Shown here: positions 47,410 through 55,609 of the stretch, piece after piece | How positions within the stretch are numbered: position 1 is the first letter of the stretch | How the letters are laid out: each line of letters starts with the position of its first letter | Notes under the pieces: generated by a model | Databases searched by the model: none | The model's input: only the letters and a program-made list of their open reading frames with translations | Told to the model about the DNA's origin: nothing | From: Clostridia bacterium | GTDB taxonomy: Bacteria; Bacillota; Clostridia; Oscillospirales; CAG-272 | NCBI GenBank assembly: GCA_017398595.1 | Contig: JAFQFR010000015.1 | Location: 1-64,000, forward strand | Direction of reading: 5' to 3' | DNA length: 64,000 nt | Program-made: the position numbers and the translations under genes

Positions 47410-47677
47410 TTATGGTATAAAATCGCGCTGCGATTTTAGGATCTTATATCTGCACGCCGTCATTTTAAGCGGAGCATTCTCGTGCTCGTCAACTTAAACG
47501 GTAGGGGAGGGGCTTGCTTCTCCCGTATACAACCATCATGTCGCGGCAAAACGGACAGTCGAGGACGCCTGTCCCTACAGGTTTGTGCGGGCAGAAACAA
47601 TGTGCGTTATTGCCCTCACCAAACCGTAGGGGAACAGCGACCGAAGGTCGCATTAGGCTTGTTTCTCCCGAAAAATC
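47410..47677. repeat. Gap with a GTAGGGGAGGGG palindrome
   Basis: GTAGGGGAGGGGCTTGCTTC-TCCC at 47501-47524 belongs to the family seen at 7343, 7583 and 60386. A hairpin ATCGCGCTGCGAT lies near 47426. No gene is recognised. Confidence 0.5.
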
Positions 47678-48844
47678 TTATATCTGCACGCGTTTTACGC
47701 GTTTGCTGACGAGGCAGATGGCTTCGTAATTGATGGTACCCGCGGCTTTACACAGGCGGGCGAGGTTTTCGCCGCTGGCATCGAAGATGTAGACATAGTC
47801 ACCGACCGAAACATCGGCATCGGTGACATCGACCATGCACTGGTCCATGCAGACTCTGCCGAGCAGGCGCACCGCCTTGCCGCCCGCGATGACCGTGCCG
47901 CCGTTTTTGTAGCCGCGCAAAAATCCGTCGGCATAGCCGATCGGGATCGTCGCGACCGTCATTTCTCTGTCGGCGCAGAACTCCGCGCCGTAGCTGACGC
48001 AGTCACCCGCGTGCAGTTTATGGATATGGGCAATGCGGCTCTTCAGGCGCATGACGGGAATGAGTCCGTCGTCCTTCGCCTCGTCCGAGGGCGAGAGTCC
48101 GTAAAGCACGATGCCCAGACGCACCATGTCCTGGTACATAGCGGGGAAACGCAGTGCCCCCGCGCTGTTGCAGATATGCTTGGTCGCAAAGTGTACACCC
48201 GCCGCTTCACAGCGTCTGACCACCGCGTCGTAGCGGTCGAACTGCGCCTTCGACATGGCAATATCGCCCTCGTCGGCGCAGGCAAAGTGCGAGAAGATAC
48301 CGTCGATGCGGATGCCGGGCAGCTCTGCCACGGCACAGATCTCGCGCACGGTATGTTCCGCCGCTTCCGCATGCGTGTCAAAGCCGAGACGGTTCATGCC
48401 GCTGTCGAGCTTGATGTGACAGCGGATAATATCCTCGCCGCCGAGCACGCCGCTCTCGCGCAGCGCGCAGAGCGAGTCGGACAGCGCCTTGGCATATTCG
48501 AGCGAATAGACCGCCTGCGTGATCTTATGTCTTGCGAGCAGCTTGACATTCTCGTATTCCGCAGGGGTGTAGCCGAGGATCAGAATGCTTTTTGCCACGC
48601 AGTTCTTAGCGTCGAGGATCTCGTAGATCTGCTCTGCTTCCTCAATACTGGAAACGGCAAAATGCCGCGCCCCCGCCGCAAACAGTGCGGGCACGCAGAT
48701 CTCGGCGGAGTGTCCGTAGGCGTCCGCCTTGACCACGCACATCGGCTCGGTCGCAGCCGATGCTTTTTGTATTTTATCGCGCAGATACCGAAAATTGTGC
48801 TGCAGGGCAGACACATCGATCTCTGCAATATTTTTTTCGGTCAC
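47678..48844 (-). CDS. alr: Alanine racemase
   Basis: The 388-residue PLP enzyme makes D-alanine for peptidoglycan. The PLP lysine is in CVVKADAYGHS, substrate-side motifs are HIKLDSGMNRLGF and GIFSHFACAD, and the catalytic Tyr is in DCVSYGAEF. ATIPIGYADGFLRGY and LLGRVCMDQCMVDVT are family signatures. It starts at GTG (48844) with AAGGAG nine bases upstream, overlapping the stop of the lipoprotein gene by four bases, so the two are coupled. Confidence 0.97.
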   Translation of the reverse strand: MTEKNIAEIDVSALQHNFRYLRDKIQKASAATEPMCVVKADAYGHSAEICVPALFAAGARHFAVSSIEEAEQIYEILDAKNCVAKSILILGYTPAEYENVKLLARHKITQAVYSLEYAKALSDSLCALRESGVLGGEDIIRCHIKLDSGMNRLGFDTHAEAAEHTVREICAVAELPGIRIDGIFSHFACADEGDIAMSKAQFDRYDAVVRRCEAAGVHFATKHICNSAGALRFPAMYQDMVRLGIVLYGLSPSDEAKDDGLIPVMRLKSRIAHIHKLHAGDCVSYGAEFCADREMTVATIPIGYADGFLRGYKNGGTVIAGGKAVRLLGRVCMDQCMVDVTDADVSVGDYVYIFDASGENLARLCKAAGTINYEAICLVSKRVKRVQI

Positions 48845-49347
48845 TGTGGATCACTCCTTTCCATGCGCGCAAAGCGCAAAACCTGTATATCGTATTCTCT
48901 GCCGTCTACCGTGCCGCAAAGGCGCAGCGGCAACCCCTCGGGATCGGTATATACCGTGTAGCTGTCCGCACCGTCACTGCCCGAAAAGCAGCGCTCGCCG
49001 TCCGTGTCGGACACAAAGCGCAAGGTATCGGCAGGCGGCACAAACAGCGCCGTGAAGCCGAACATCCCGTCTGCCGCCTCGGCGGCATAACAGAGGTCAC
49101 CGACCGTGACCGTGATCGCGCCGTCCGTTCCCCGCACTGCCGTCATGCCGCAGAGGCTCTCGGGCGCGCCAAAGACAAGCGTTTCGGTTCCCGCGGCGTT
49201 CGTATACGTCGCCGCATAGTCTCTGCCGCCGAGCGAAAAGGCAATGTCGGCAGTAAAATCCGTGCCCGAAAGATCAGGCGCCGCAATCCCTGCCGCACAT
49301 CCGCAGAGCAGGGCGCAAATAAGCGAAAGGATAACAACTTTTTTCAA
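48841..49347 (-). CDS. Small lipoprotein of unknown function upstream of alr
   Basis: The 168-residue precursor has a lipobox LCGC at about residue 16-19 after a short hydrophobic signal. The chosen TTG (49347) has GAGGTGG five bases upstream; a GTG nine bases earlier overlaps that site. The mature part is beta-rich with no recognised domain (FSLGGRDYAATYTNAAG, VYTDPEGLPLRL), resembling anchor-attached beta-sandwich lipoproteins of Clostridia. It shares a GTGA overlap with alr. Confidence 0.78.
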   Translation of the reverse strand: MKKVVILSLICALLCGCAAGIAAPDLSGTDFTADIAFSLGGRDYAATYTNAAGTETLVFGAPESLCGMTAVRGTDGAITVTVGDLCYAAEAADGMFGFTALFVPPADTLRFVSDTDGERCFSGSDGADSYTVYTDPEGLPLRLCGTVDGREYDIQVLRFARMERSDPQ

Positions 49348-49424
49348 ACAAACCACCTCATAAAAACATATGAGGTGAAAATATCGGAATATGAATGCGG
49401 GGCGGGATGTGCCGATGACCCGTT

Positions 49425-49958
49425 TTACTCGGGCAACGTATCCGATACCACCGTGATCGACGGAACCTGATGATAGATATTTCGGATCAGGCGTGCGGTC
49501 GCGTCAAACAGAACCGCTTTATGCGTCTTGTTCTCCTCGTACACAAGGACATACGCATTCTCGGCTGTGGGCGAAGAGCGGAAATCCAGCACCGACGTTA
49601 CCGAAAAGCCATCAATGCGTCCGTCCGTGTACGGTGCGACGCGTCTGGCGCTCTTTTTAAGATCCACCGAAAGTTTCTCACGGCGGTACTGCTTGGAATA
49701 GACGGCGGCAAAGTCCAGCGTGCTGCCAGTCTGCGTGTATTCATACTCAATAAAAGTAAAGCGCGAAAGATACCAGAGTGCAAGGCATACGGCTGCGAAG
49801 ATAAGGAGTCCGAATGTAAAGCCGGCAGCAGGCAGGATCTTCCAGAAAAAGACGACGACAAACACGATTGCCAGCACGATCGACAGGCAAAGCATCAGGC
49901 GGTAACGTCCCTCTTTCTTTTTTTCCACTGCGTATTCGCAAAAATCATGCTCGTACAT
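49425..49958 (-). CDS. Two-helix membrane protein (DUF6106-like)
   Basis: The 177-residue protein starts at ATG 49958 with GGAGG seven bases upstream. Two adjacent membrane helices lie at about residues 20-65 (LCLSIVLAIVFVVVFFWKI and FTFGLLIFAAVCLALWYL). A cytoplasmic beta-rich part FIEYEYTQTGSTLDFAAVYS with a basic KRxxK-type stretch then follows. The look matches a family of unknown function common in Clostridia. It has its own promoter and no partner gene. Confidence 0.75.
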   Translation of the reverse strand: MYEHDFCEYAVEKKKEGRYRLMLCLSIVLAIVFVVVFFWKILPAAGFTFGLLIFAAVCLALWYLSRFTFIEYEYTQTGSTLDFAAVYSKQYRREKLSVDLKKSARRVAPYTDGRIDGFSVTSVLDFRSSPTAENAYVLVYEENKTHKAVLFDATARLIRNIYHQVPSITVVSDTLPE

Positions 49959-49985
49959 ATGCAAACCTCCATACTTATTCAGTTT

Positions 49986-50014
49986 AGTATAGCATACGAG
50001 CGGCGCAATTTCAA
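49986..50014 (-). promoter_or_regulatory. Promoter of the two-helix membrane protein
   Basis: On the minus strand TTGAAA (50014-50009), 17 bases, TATACT (49991-49986), 28 bases before the start codon. Confidence 0.7.
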
Positions 50015-50104
50015 TATTTTTGCAGATTTCTTATTGAATATTCGAACGTTTTATAGTAAAATAGTATTGTTATAAAATTCACTATATATTGGAGAACCAC
50101 AACT

Positions 50105-50374
50105 ATGAAAGCAGTTATTACGGTTATCGGTAAAGACCAGGTCGGCATCATCGCTTCTGTCAGCGCAAAATGTGCAGAGCACGGTGCAAACATCACGGAG
50201 ATCACGCAGAGCGTTCTCGACCAGTACTTTGCCATGATCATGATCGCCGACATCGACGGACTGAAAGCCGATTTCGTTACATTTGCAGACGAGCTGGAAG
50301 CACTCGGCAAGAACAGCGGTCTTGAGATCCGCTGCATGCACGAGGACATCTTCGACGCGATGCATAAGATCTGA
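50105..50374 (+). CDS. ACT-domain protein (UPF0237-like)
   Basis: The 89-residue protein is a single ACT domain: AVITVIGKDQVGIIASVSAKC, ITEITQSVLDQYFAMIMI. ACT domains bind amino acids and often act as small sensor subunits. TTGGAG precedes the ATG. The next gene on the strand is the UPF0210 protein, a pairing conserved in many Firmicutes, which suggests a shared, still unknown function. A multi-hairpin element starts at its stop codon and separates the pair. Confidence 0.92.
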   Translation: MKAVITVIGKDQVGIIASVSAKCAEHGANITEITQSVLDQYFAMIMIADIDGLKADFVTFADELEALGKNSGLEIRCMHEDIFDAMHKI

Positions 50375-50559
50375 TGCTTGCCGCAGGCAAGCATCCATGA
50401 ATTGCCCCTCACGGGGCATGATTTGAACACTCCGTGTTCATGATTTGGCTGCGCCATGATTTGCGCTGCGGCGCATAGGGCAATTCAAATCATGACGGCG
50501 GTGCCGTCAAATCATGATGCCGCAGGCATCAAATCATGCGCGCAAAGCGCGCAAATCAT
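50373..50559 (+). repeat. Multi-hairpin element with ATGATTTG/CAAATCAT tags, copy 2
   Basis: The order is GATGCTTGCC-GCA-GGCAAGCATC, AATTGCCCC-TCA-CGGGGC, then ATGATTTG-separated hairpins (GAACAC-TCC-GTGTTC, GGC-TGC-GCC), centre CGC-TGCG-GCG with GGGCAATT, and CAAATCATG-separated hairpins (GACGGC-GGT-GCCGTC, GATGCC-GCA-GGCATC, GCGCGC-AAA-GCGCGC). Against the reverse complement of 42942-43133 every unit corresponds, and stem changes are compensatory. It lies between the ACT and UPF0210 genes. Confidence 0.88.
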
Positions 50560-50594
50560 CCTTTCAATTCAATTATCATAAGGAATCAATTATC

Positions 50595-51953
50595 ATGATC
50601 AACACCCAGGACATCTTAGAAACCATCAATATGATCCGCGAGGAGAACCTCGACGTGCGCACGGTCACGATGGGCATCTCGCTCTACGACTGTGTCAGCG
50701 ATGACGTGGACAAGCTCTGCGCCAATATTTACGACAAGCTGATGACCAGCGCAAAGGATCTCGTTCCCACCGCGGAAGCAATCGAAAAGCTGTACGGTAT
50801 TCCGATCGTCAACAAGCGCGTTTCGGTCACGCCGATCTCCTATATCGGCGGCAAGGCAGGCCCCGACGGCTATATCAAGATCGCAAAGACGCTGGACCGC
50901 GCTGCAAGCGATCTCGGCATCAACTTTATCGGCGGTTACTCGGCACTGGTGCAAAAGGGCATGACCCGCGGCGCCGATGCACTGATCGAATCCATCCCCG
51001 ACGCGCTGGCAGAGACCAACATGGTCTGCTCCTCGGTCAACGTCGGCTCGACGCGCGCCGGCATCAACATGGATGCCGTTGCACGCATGGGCAGAACCGT
51101 TAAGGCTGCCGCCGAAAAGACAGCAGACCGCGACGCGATCGGCTGTGCAAAGCTCGTTGTCTTTGCCAACGCCGTAGACGACAACCCCTTCATGGCGGGT
51201 GCGTTCCACGGCACGGGAGAGGGCGACTGCGTCATCAATGTCGGCGTCAGCGGCCCCGGCGTTGTCGAAAAGGCGATCCGCCGCGCAGGCGACTGCGATT
51301 TTTCCGCGCTCGCCGATGTTATCAAGAAGACCGCGTTCAAGATCACCCGCGTGGGTCAGCTTGTCGCGTATGAAGCCTCCAAGCGTCTGAACGTGCCCTA
51401 CGGCATCGTTGACCTTTCGCTCGCACCCACGCCCGCCATCGGCGACAGCGTGGCATGCATCCTCGAGTCCATGGGACTGGACGTTTGCGGCGGTCCCGGT
51501 ACCACCGCGGCACTCGCCATGCTCAACGACGCGGTCAAGAAGGGCGGCGTCATGGCATCCAGCCATGTCGGCGGTCTGTCGGGCGCATTTATCCCCGTCA
51601 GTGAGGACGCGGGCATGATCGCAGCAGCCGAGGGTGGCGTGCTGACGCTCGAAAAGCTCGAAGCCATGACCGCCGTTTGCTCGGTAGGTCTGGACATGAT
51701 CTGCATCCCCGGCGACACCACCGCCGAAACGATCAGCGGCATCATCGCCGACGAGATCGCCATCGGCATGGTCAACAACAAGACCACCGCTGTCCGCGTG
51801 ATCCCCGCACCCGGCAAGGGCGTCGGCGAGAAGGTCGAATTCGGCGGTCTGCTCGGCTATGCACCCGTTATGCGCGTAAATCCCGTCTCCTGCGAGAAGT
51901 TCATCGCCCGCGGCGGCCGTATCCCCGCACCGATCCACTCGCTGAAGAACTAA
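50595..51953 (+). CDS. UPF0210/DUF711 family protein (PFL-like fold)
   Basis: The 452-residue protein matches the UPF0210 family throughout ([73 protein letters not shown]). The fold is distantly related to pyruvate formate-lyase barrels, but there is no glycyl radical motif at the C terminus ([13 protein letters not shown]), so it is not a glycyl radical enzyme. Function unknown; it pairs with the ACT gene upstream. AAGGA precedes the ATG at 50595. Confidence 0.92.
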   Translation: MINTQDILETINMIREENLDVRTVTMGISLYDCVSDDVDKLCANIYDKLMTSAKDLVPTAEAIEKLYGIPIVNKRVSVTPISYIGGKAGPDGYIKIAKTLDRAASDLGINFIGGYSALVQKGMTRGADALIESIPDALAETNMVCSSVNVGSTRAGINMDAVARMGRTVKAAAEKTADRDAIGCAKLVVFANAVDDNPFMAGAFHGTGEGDCVINVGVSGPGVVEKAIRRAGDCDFSALADVIKKTAFKITRVGQLVAYEASKRLNVPYGIVDLSLAPTPAIGDSVACILESMGLDVCGGPGTTAALAMLNDAVKKGGVMASSHVGGLSGAFIPVSEDAGMIAAAEGGVLTLEKLEAMTAVCSVGLDMICIPGDTTAETISGIIADEIAIGMVNNKTTAVRVIPAPGKGVGEKVEFGGLLGYAPVMRVNPVSCEKFIARGGRIPAPIHSLKN

Positions 51954-51960
51954 GGTAAAT

Positions 51961-52069
51961 CAGTCGAAAGTCAAGACTTTCGACTGGTGCAGATCGCATG
52001 TCTCGCGACTCGCTCACCGCTCGCGATCTGTAAGGAGTTTTAAAGCCGGCGCATGTCCGTCTTTAAAAC
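51961..52069. repeat. 12-bp hairpin and inverted copy of the 38-bp repeat
   Basis: CAGTCGAAAGTC-AA-GACTTTCGACTG (51961-51986) is a perfect stem just after the UPF0210 stop. Bases 52032-52069 are the reverse complement of 29393-29430 with one difference. No T run follows the stem, so its use as a terminator is uncertain. Confidence 0.65.
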
Positions 52070-52164
52070 AAATCTTTATTTAAAAATTTTAATTTAGAAT
52101 TCGCATCCCTCGCGAATTCTCACCTTACCTCTTCACTCTTCCCTTTAACTATGGAGGTGATTCC

Positions 52165-53289
52165 TTGCGTATCAAGATCTACGTGCATCCCGAATCTGCA
52201 CAGTCCTTCTGGTCACAGCTCTCTCTCAAGGCAGTCGGTGTGGAAATCACGCGCAAGCGGTACACCGCGGAATATATCAATGCTCCGTCTGTGAAAGACA
52301 TCGACTTTGATGCCGAATTCGAGGGATACGAAAAGCGGGTGCTGCTCTATATCGGCTATTCGCTGACCAGCGCGCCGTACGATCTGAAATACTTGACCGA
52401 TCTCGGCATCCACGTCCTGCTGCTCAACTATGAGTCCTCCGTCCTCTCGGGCGGCTGCTCCAAGGTGCTGCTCAACTATCGGGACGGCATGCAAAAAAGC
52501 ATCAGTTACCTCGTGGCAAATCGCCATGACCGCATCGCGCTGTTCGGTGTCAATCCGAACTCCCCCACCGATATACTCAAGGATCAGTATTTTGTGGAGT
52601 ACCTGCGCGAGCGCGGCGGTAATCCTTCCCGCGACATCTACTACAACTACGGTTCGATCTCGGGTTGCTTTACCCGATTTGCCGAGAACCGCACCGACTA
52701 TAACGCGGTCATCTGCGCAAACGACGTCACCGCCCTCACGCTCCTGCGCCTGCTCAAGGAAAACGGCGTGCGCGTGCCCGAGGATCTCTATATTACCTCC
52801 TGCGGCGGCTCGACCATGCTTGCCGAGCGTTCCAACCCCACGATCACCACGATCGCAGCGGATCAGTATGAGATCGGCAGACAGGCGATCCTCACCTATG
52901 CCAATCTGATGAAGAACCCCTGCGACATCGCCATGACAGTCAAGGTCGCGGCAAAGCTGACCGTGCGCGGCTCGACGAATTTCGATCCCAACCCCGGCAT
53001 CGACATTTTCTCCCCGCAGCTCACCGCCTACCCGAACGTCGACTTCTTCGCAGATCCCGACGCGCAGACCGCACTGAACGCGGAATCCCTGCTGCTCAGC
53101 AGCGATGAACTGGATCAGGGCATCCTCGACGGGATCCTCGCGGGCGAGACCTATCCGAGCATCGCCGAACGGCTCTATACCTCGGAAAATGTCATTTCCT
53201 ACCGTATCAAACGCATGTGCAAGATCACCGGTTGCCAGAAAAAGAGCGAACTGGTGGCACTGCTGTCCCCGTATATGAAGCAGCCCTGA
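52165..53289 (+). CDS. LacI-type-sensor protein with C-terminal HTH, paralog 1
   Basis: This 374-residue protein starts at TTG behind GGAGGTGATTCC, which fully complements the 16S tail. The main part resembles the ligand-binding half of LacI-family regulators (NRHDRIALFGVNPNSPTD, YNAVICANDVTALTLLRLL, VPEDLYITSCGGS, ERSNPTITTIAADQYEIGRQ) but lacks an N-terminal HTH. The C terminus, ILAGETYPSIAERLYTSENV then ISYRIKRMCKITG, looks like a LuxR/sigma-type HTH. It is probably a ligand-responsive regulator. First of three tandem paralogs ahead of a radical SAM gene. Confidence 0.8.
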   Translation: MRIKIYVHPESAQSFWSQLSLKAVGVEITRKRYTAEYINAPSVKDIDFDAEFEGYEKRVLLYIGYSLTSAPYDLKYLTDLGIHVLLLNYESSVLSGGCSKVLLNYRDGMQKSISYLVANRHDRIALFGVNPNSPTDILKDQYFVEYLRERGGNPSRDIYYNYGSISGCFTRFAENRTDYNAVICANDVTALTLLRLLKENGVRVPEDLYITSCGGSTMLAERSNPTITTIAADQYEIGRQAILTYANLMKNPCDIAMTVKVAAKLTVRGSTNFDPNPGIDIFSPQLTAYPNVDFFADPDAQTALNAESLLLSSDELDQGILDGILAGETYPSIAERLYTSENVISYRIKRMCKITGCQKKSELVALLSPYMKQP

Positions 53290-53320
53290 GTTTGAAAAAA
53301 CCTTGAAAGGAGGGGGTCTT

Positions 53321-54445
53321 TTGCATATCAAAATATTTGTACACCCCGAATCCAAGGAGTCCTTTTGGCAAATGCAGTGTCTCAAGGCGATCGCCGCAGA
53401 GATCCTGCGCAAACGATATATTGCAGACTACCTGGATGCATCCTCGGTGACCGACATTGATTTTGACAAAGTTTTTGCTCCCGATGAAAAAAAGGTACTG
53501 CTCTATATCGGTTATTCCAAGAAAGATTCCCGACGGGATCTGATCTATCTCACAAAGCTCGGCATACACACGCTGCTGATCAACTACGGCAGCCCGAATT
53601 TCTCGGGCAGCTGTTCCAAAATACTGCTCAACTACCGTGATGCCATGGAAAGATGCATCGGTTATCTTGCGGCAAACGGGCATGATCGCATCGCGCTTGT
53701 CGGCGTGAACCCCATTTCTTCCACCGACGTCGTGCAGGAAGAATCCTTTTCGGGATACCTGCGCGATCTCGGACAGGATCCTGCCCGGGACATCTATTAC
53801 AACTACGGCTCGATCAACGATTGCTTTACAAAATTTGCCGCCGAGCGCACGCACTACAACGCGATTATCTGCACGAACAATGTTGTTGCGCTGACGCTGC
53901 TCCACCGTCTCGGTGCGATCGGCGTGCGTGTCCCCGAGGATATTTACATCATCTCCTGCGGCTGTTCCACCCTTCTTTGCGAGCGTTCCGTGCCCTCCAT
54001 CACCTCCATCGTCGGAGATCAGAATGAGATCGGCAGACAAACCGTTTTGGCATACGCATCCTTGGTAAAGAATCCGGGAAACGTCGCCATGACCGTCCGC
54101 GTCGGCACCAAGATCGCCGTGCGCAGCTCCACAAACTTTGATCCCGATCCCGACACTGCGATTTTCCCGCCCTGCGGTACGTCTGCTTCCAAGGTCGATT
54201 TTTATGCCGATCCCGAGGTCAAGAGCTTTTTCAGCGCGGAATCTCTGCTGCACAGCAGCGATGAGCTGGATCAGGGGATCCTCGACGGTCTGCTCGCGGG
54301 CGAGACCTATCCGAGCATTGCCGAGCGGCTTTACACCTCCGAGAATGTGATCGCCTACCGCATCAAACGAATGTTCCGCATCACAGGCTGCAAGAAAAAG
54401 AGCGATCTGATCGCCCTGCTGAACCGATATTTGAAACAATCGTAA
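53321..54445 (+). CDS. LacI-type-sensor protein with C-terminal HTH, paralog 2
   Basis: The 374-residue protein aligns end to end with its neighbours (MHIKIFVHPESKESFWQMQ, GHDRIALVGVNPISSTD, YNAIICTNNVVALTLLHRL, GETYPSIAERLYTSENVIAY). The start is again TTG, 53321, with AGGAGGGGG upstream; an earlier in-frame TTG (53303) overlaps that site. The sensor residues differ from those of paralogs 1 and 3, so the ligand may differ, while the HTH is nearly identical, so the DNA site may be shared. Confidence 0.8.
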   Translation: MHIKIFVHPESKESFWQMQCLKAIAAEILRKRYIADYLDASSVTDIDFDKVFAPDEKKVLLYIGYSKKDSRRDLIYLTKLGIHTLLINYGSPNFSGSCSKILLNYRDAMERCIGYLAANGHDRIALVGVNPISSTDVVQEESFSGYLRDLGQDPARDIYYNYGSINDCFTKFAAERTHYNAIICTNNVVALTLLHRLGAIGVRVPEDIYIISCGCSTLLCERSVPSITSIVGDQNEIGRQTVLAYASLVKNPGNVAMTVRVGTKIAVRSSTNFDPDPDTAIFPPCGTSASKVDFYADPEVKSFFSAESLLHSSDELDQGILDGLLAGETYPSIAERLYTSENVIAYRIKRMFRITGCKKKSDLIALLNRYLKQS

Positions 54446-54473
54446 CCATACTCTAAGAAAAGGAGGGGCTTCC

Positions 54474-55592
54474 TTGCAAATAAAGATCTATGTATTGCCC
54501 GAATACAAAAAATCTTTCTGGTCCACGCAGTCGCTCAAGGCGGTTGCCGCCGAGATCTTACGCAAGCGGTATTCCGCGGACTATATTGAGGCATCCTCCG
54601 TCACAGAGATCGACTTTGACAAGGAATTTGCCGACGGGGAAAAGAGAGTACTCTTATACATCGGCTATTCGCTTTGGCAAACGCCCACAGATCTGAGCTA
54701 TCTCGCCGAGCACGGCATACACACGCTGCTGCTCAACTACGAATCCAACAATTTCACGGGCAGCTGCTCGCGCGTGCTGCTCAATTACCGCGACGCCATC
54801 GAAAAATGCGTCGGATACCTCACGGCAAACGGGCATGACCGCATCGCGCTCATCGGCGTCAATCCGCATTCCACCGTCGATATGCTGAAAAAAGACCGCT
54901 TCTCCGAATACCTGCGCATGAAGGGCGAGGATCCCGCGCGCAGCGTGTATTACAACAACGGATCGGTCGAAGGCTGTCTGGAGAGCTTTCTGCACAGCCG
55001 CGCGGACTACAACGCGGTCATCTGCGTAAACGATGTCAGCGCACTGGCGCTGCTCCGCCGTCTCAAAGAAACCGACTTGCGCGTGCCCGAAGATCTCTAT
55101 GTGATCTCCTGCGGCTTCTCGACCATGCTTGCCGAGCATGCCGCCCCCACGCTCACCACGGTCTCCGCCGATCAGAACGAGATCGGTGCGCAGGCGGTGC
55201 AGGCGTACGCATCCCTCATCAAAAACCCCGGCGACATCACGCTGACGGTCCGCGTCGCGCCCAAGCTGGTCGTGCGCGGCTCCACCAATTTCGATCCCGA
55301 CCCGGGCACCGTCGTTGCACCGTCGCTGCCCTCTCCCGCCCCCTTGTTTGATTTTTATGCCGACCCGGACGCCAAGAGCTTTTTCAACGCGGAATCGTTG
55401 CTGCTCGGCAGTGACGAGCTGGATCGCGGCATCCTGGCGGGCATTCTCTCCGGCGAGACCTATGCCAGCATCGCCGAGCGGCTCTACACCTCCGAAAACG
55501 TGATCTCCTACCGCCTCAAGCGCATGTTCAAGATCACAGGCTGCGAGAAAAAAAGCGAGCTGCTCGCTCTGCTTACCCCATATTTTAATTGA
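54474..55592 (+). CDS. LacI-type-sensor protein with C-terminal HTH, paralog 3
   Basis: The 372-residue protein is the third copy (MQIKIYVLPEYKKSFWSTQ, GHDRIALIGVNPHSTVD, YNAVICVNDVSALALLRRL, GETYASIAERLYTSENVISY). It starts at TTG behind AAGGAGGGG, 28 bases after paralog 2, and ends 17 bases before the radical SAM gene. All four genes therefore look like one operon. The gene boundaries and the TTG starts are supported by alignment of the three N termini. Confidence 0.8.
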   Translation: MQIKIYVLPEYKKSFWSTQSLKAVAAEILRKRYSADYIEASSVTEIDFDKEFADGEKRVLLYIGYSLWQTPTDLSYLAEHGIHTLLLNYESNNFTGSCSRVLLNYRDAIEKCVGYLTANGHDRIALIGVNPHSTVDMLKKDRFSEYLRMKGEDPARSVYYNNGSVEGCLESFLHSRADYNAVICVNDVSALALLRRLKETDLRVPEDLYVISCGFSTMLAEHAAPTLTTVSADQNEIGAQAVQAYASLIKNPGDITLTVRVAPKLVVRGSTNFDPDPGTVVAPSLPSPAPLFDFYADPDAKSFFNAESLLLGSDELDRGILAGILSGETYASIAERLYTSENVISYRLKRMFKITGCEKKSELLALLTPYFN

Positions 55593-55609
55593 TCCGAAAG
55601 GATGTTCCC

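Noticed and set aside
50595..51953. Glycyl radical enzyme, because of the PFL-like fold
   Set aside because: The UPF0210 protein lacks the C-terminal RVxGY radical motif and the GCxE cysteine.
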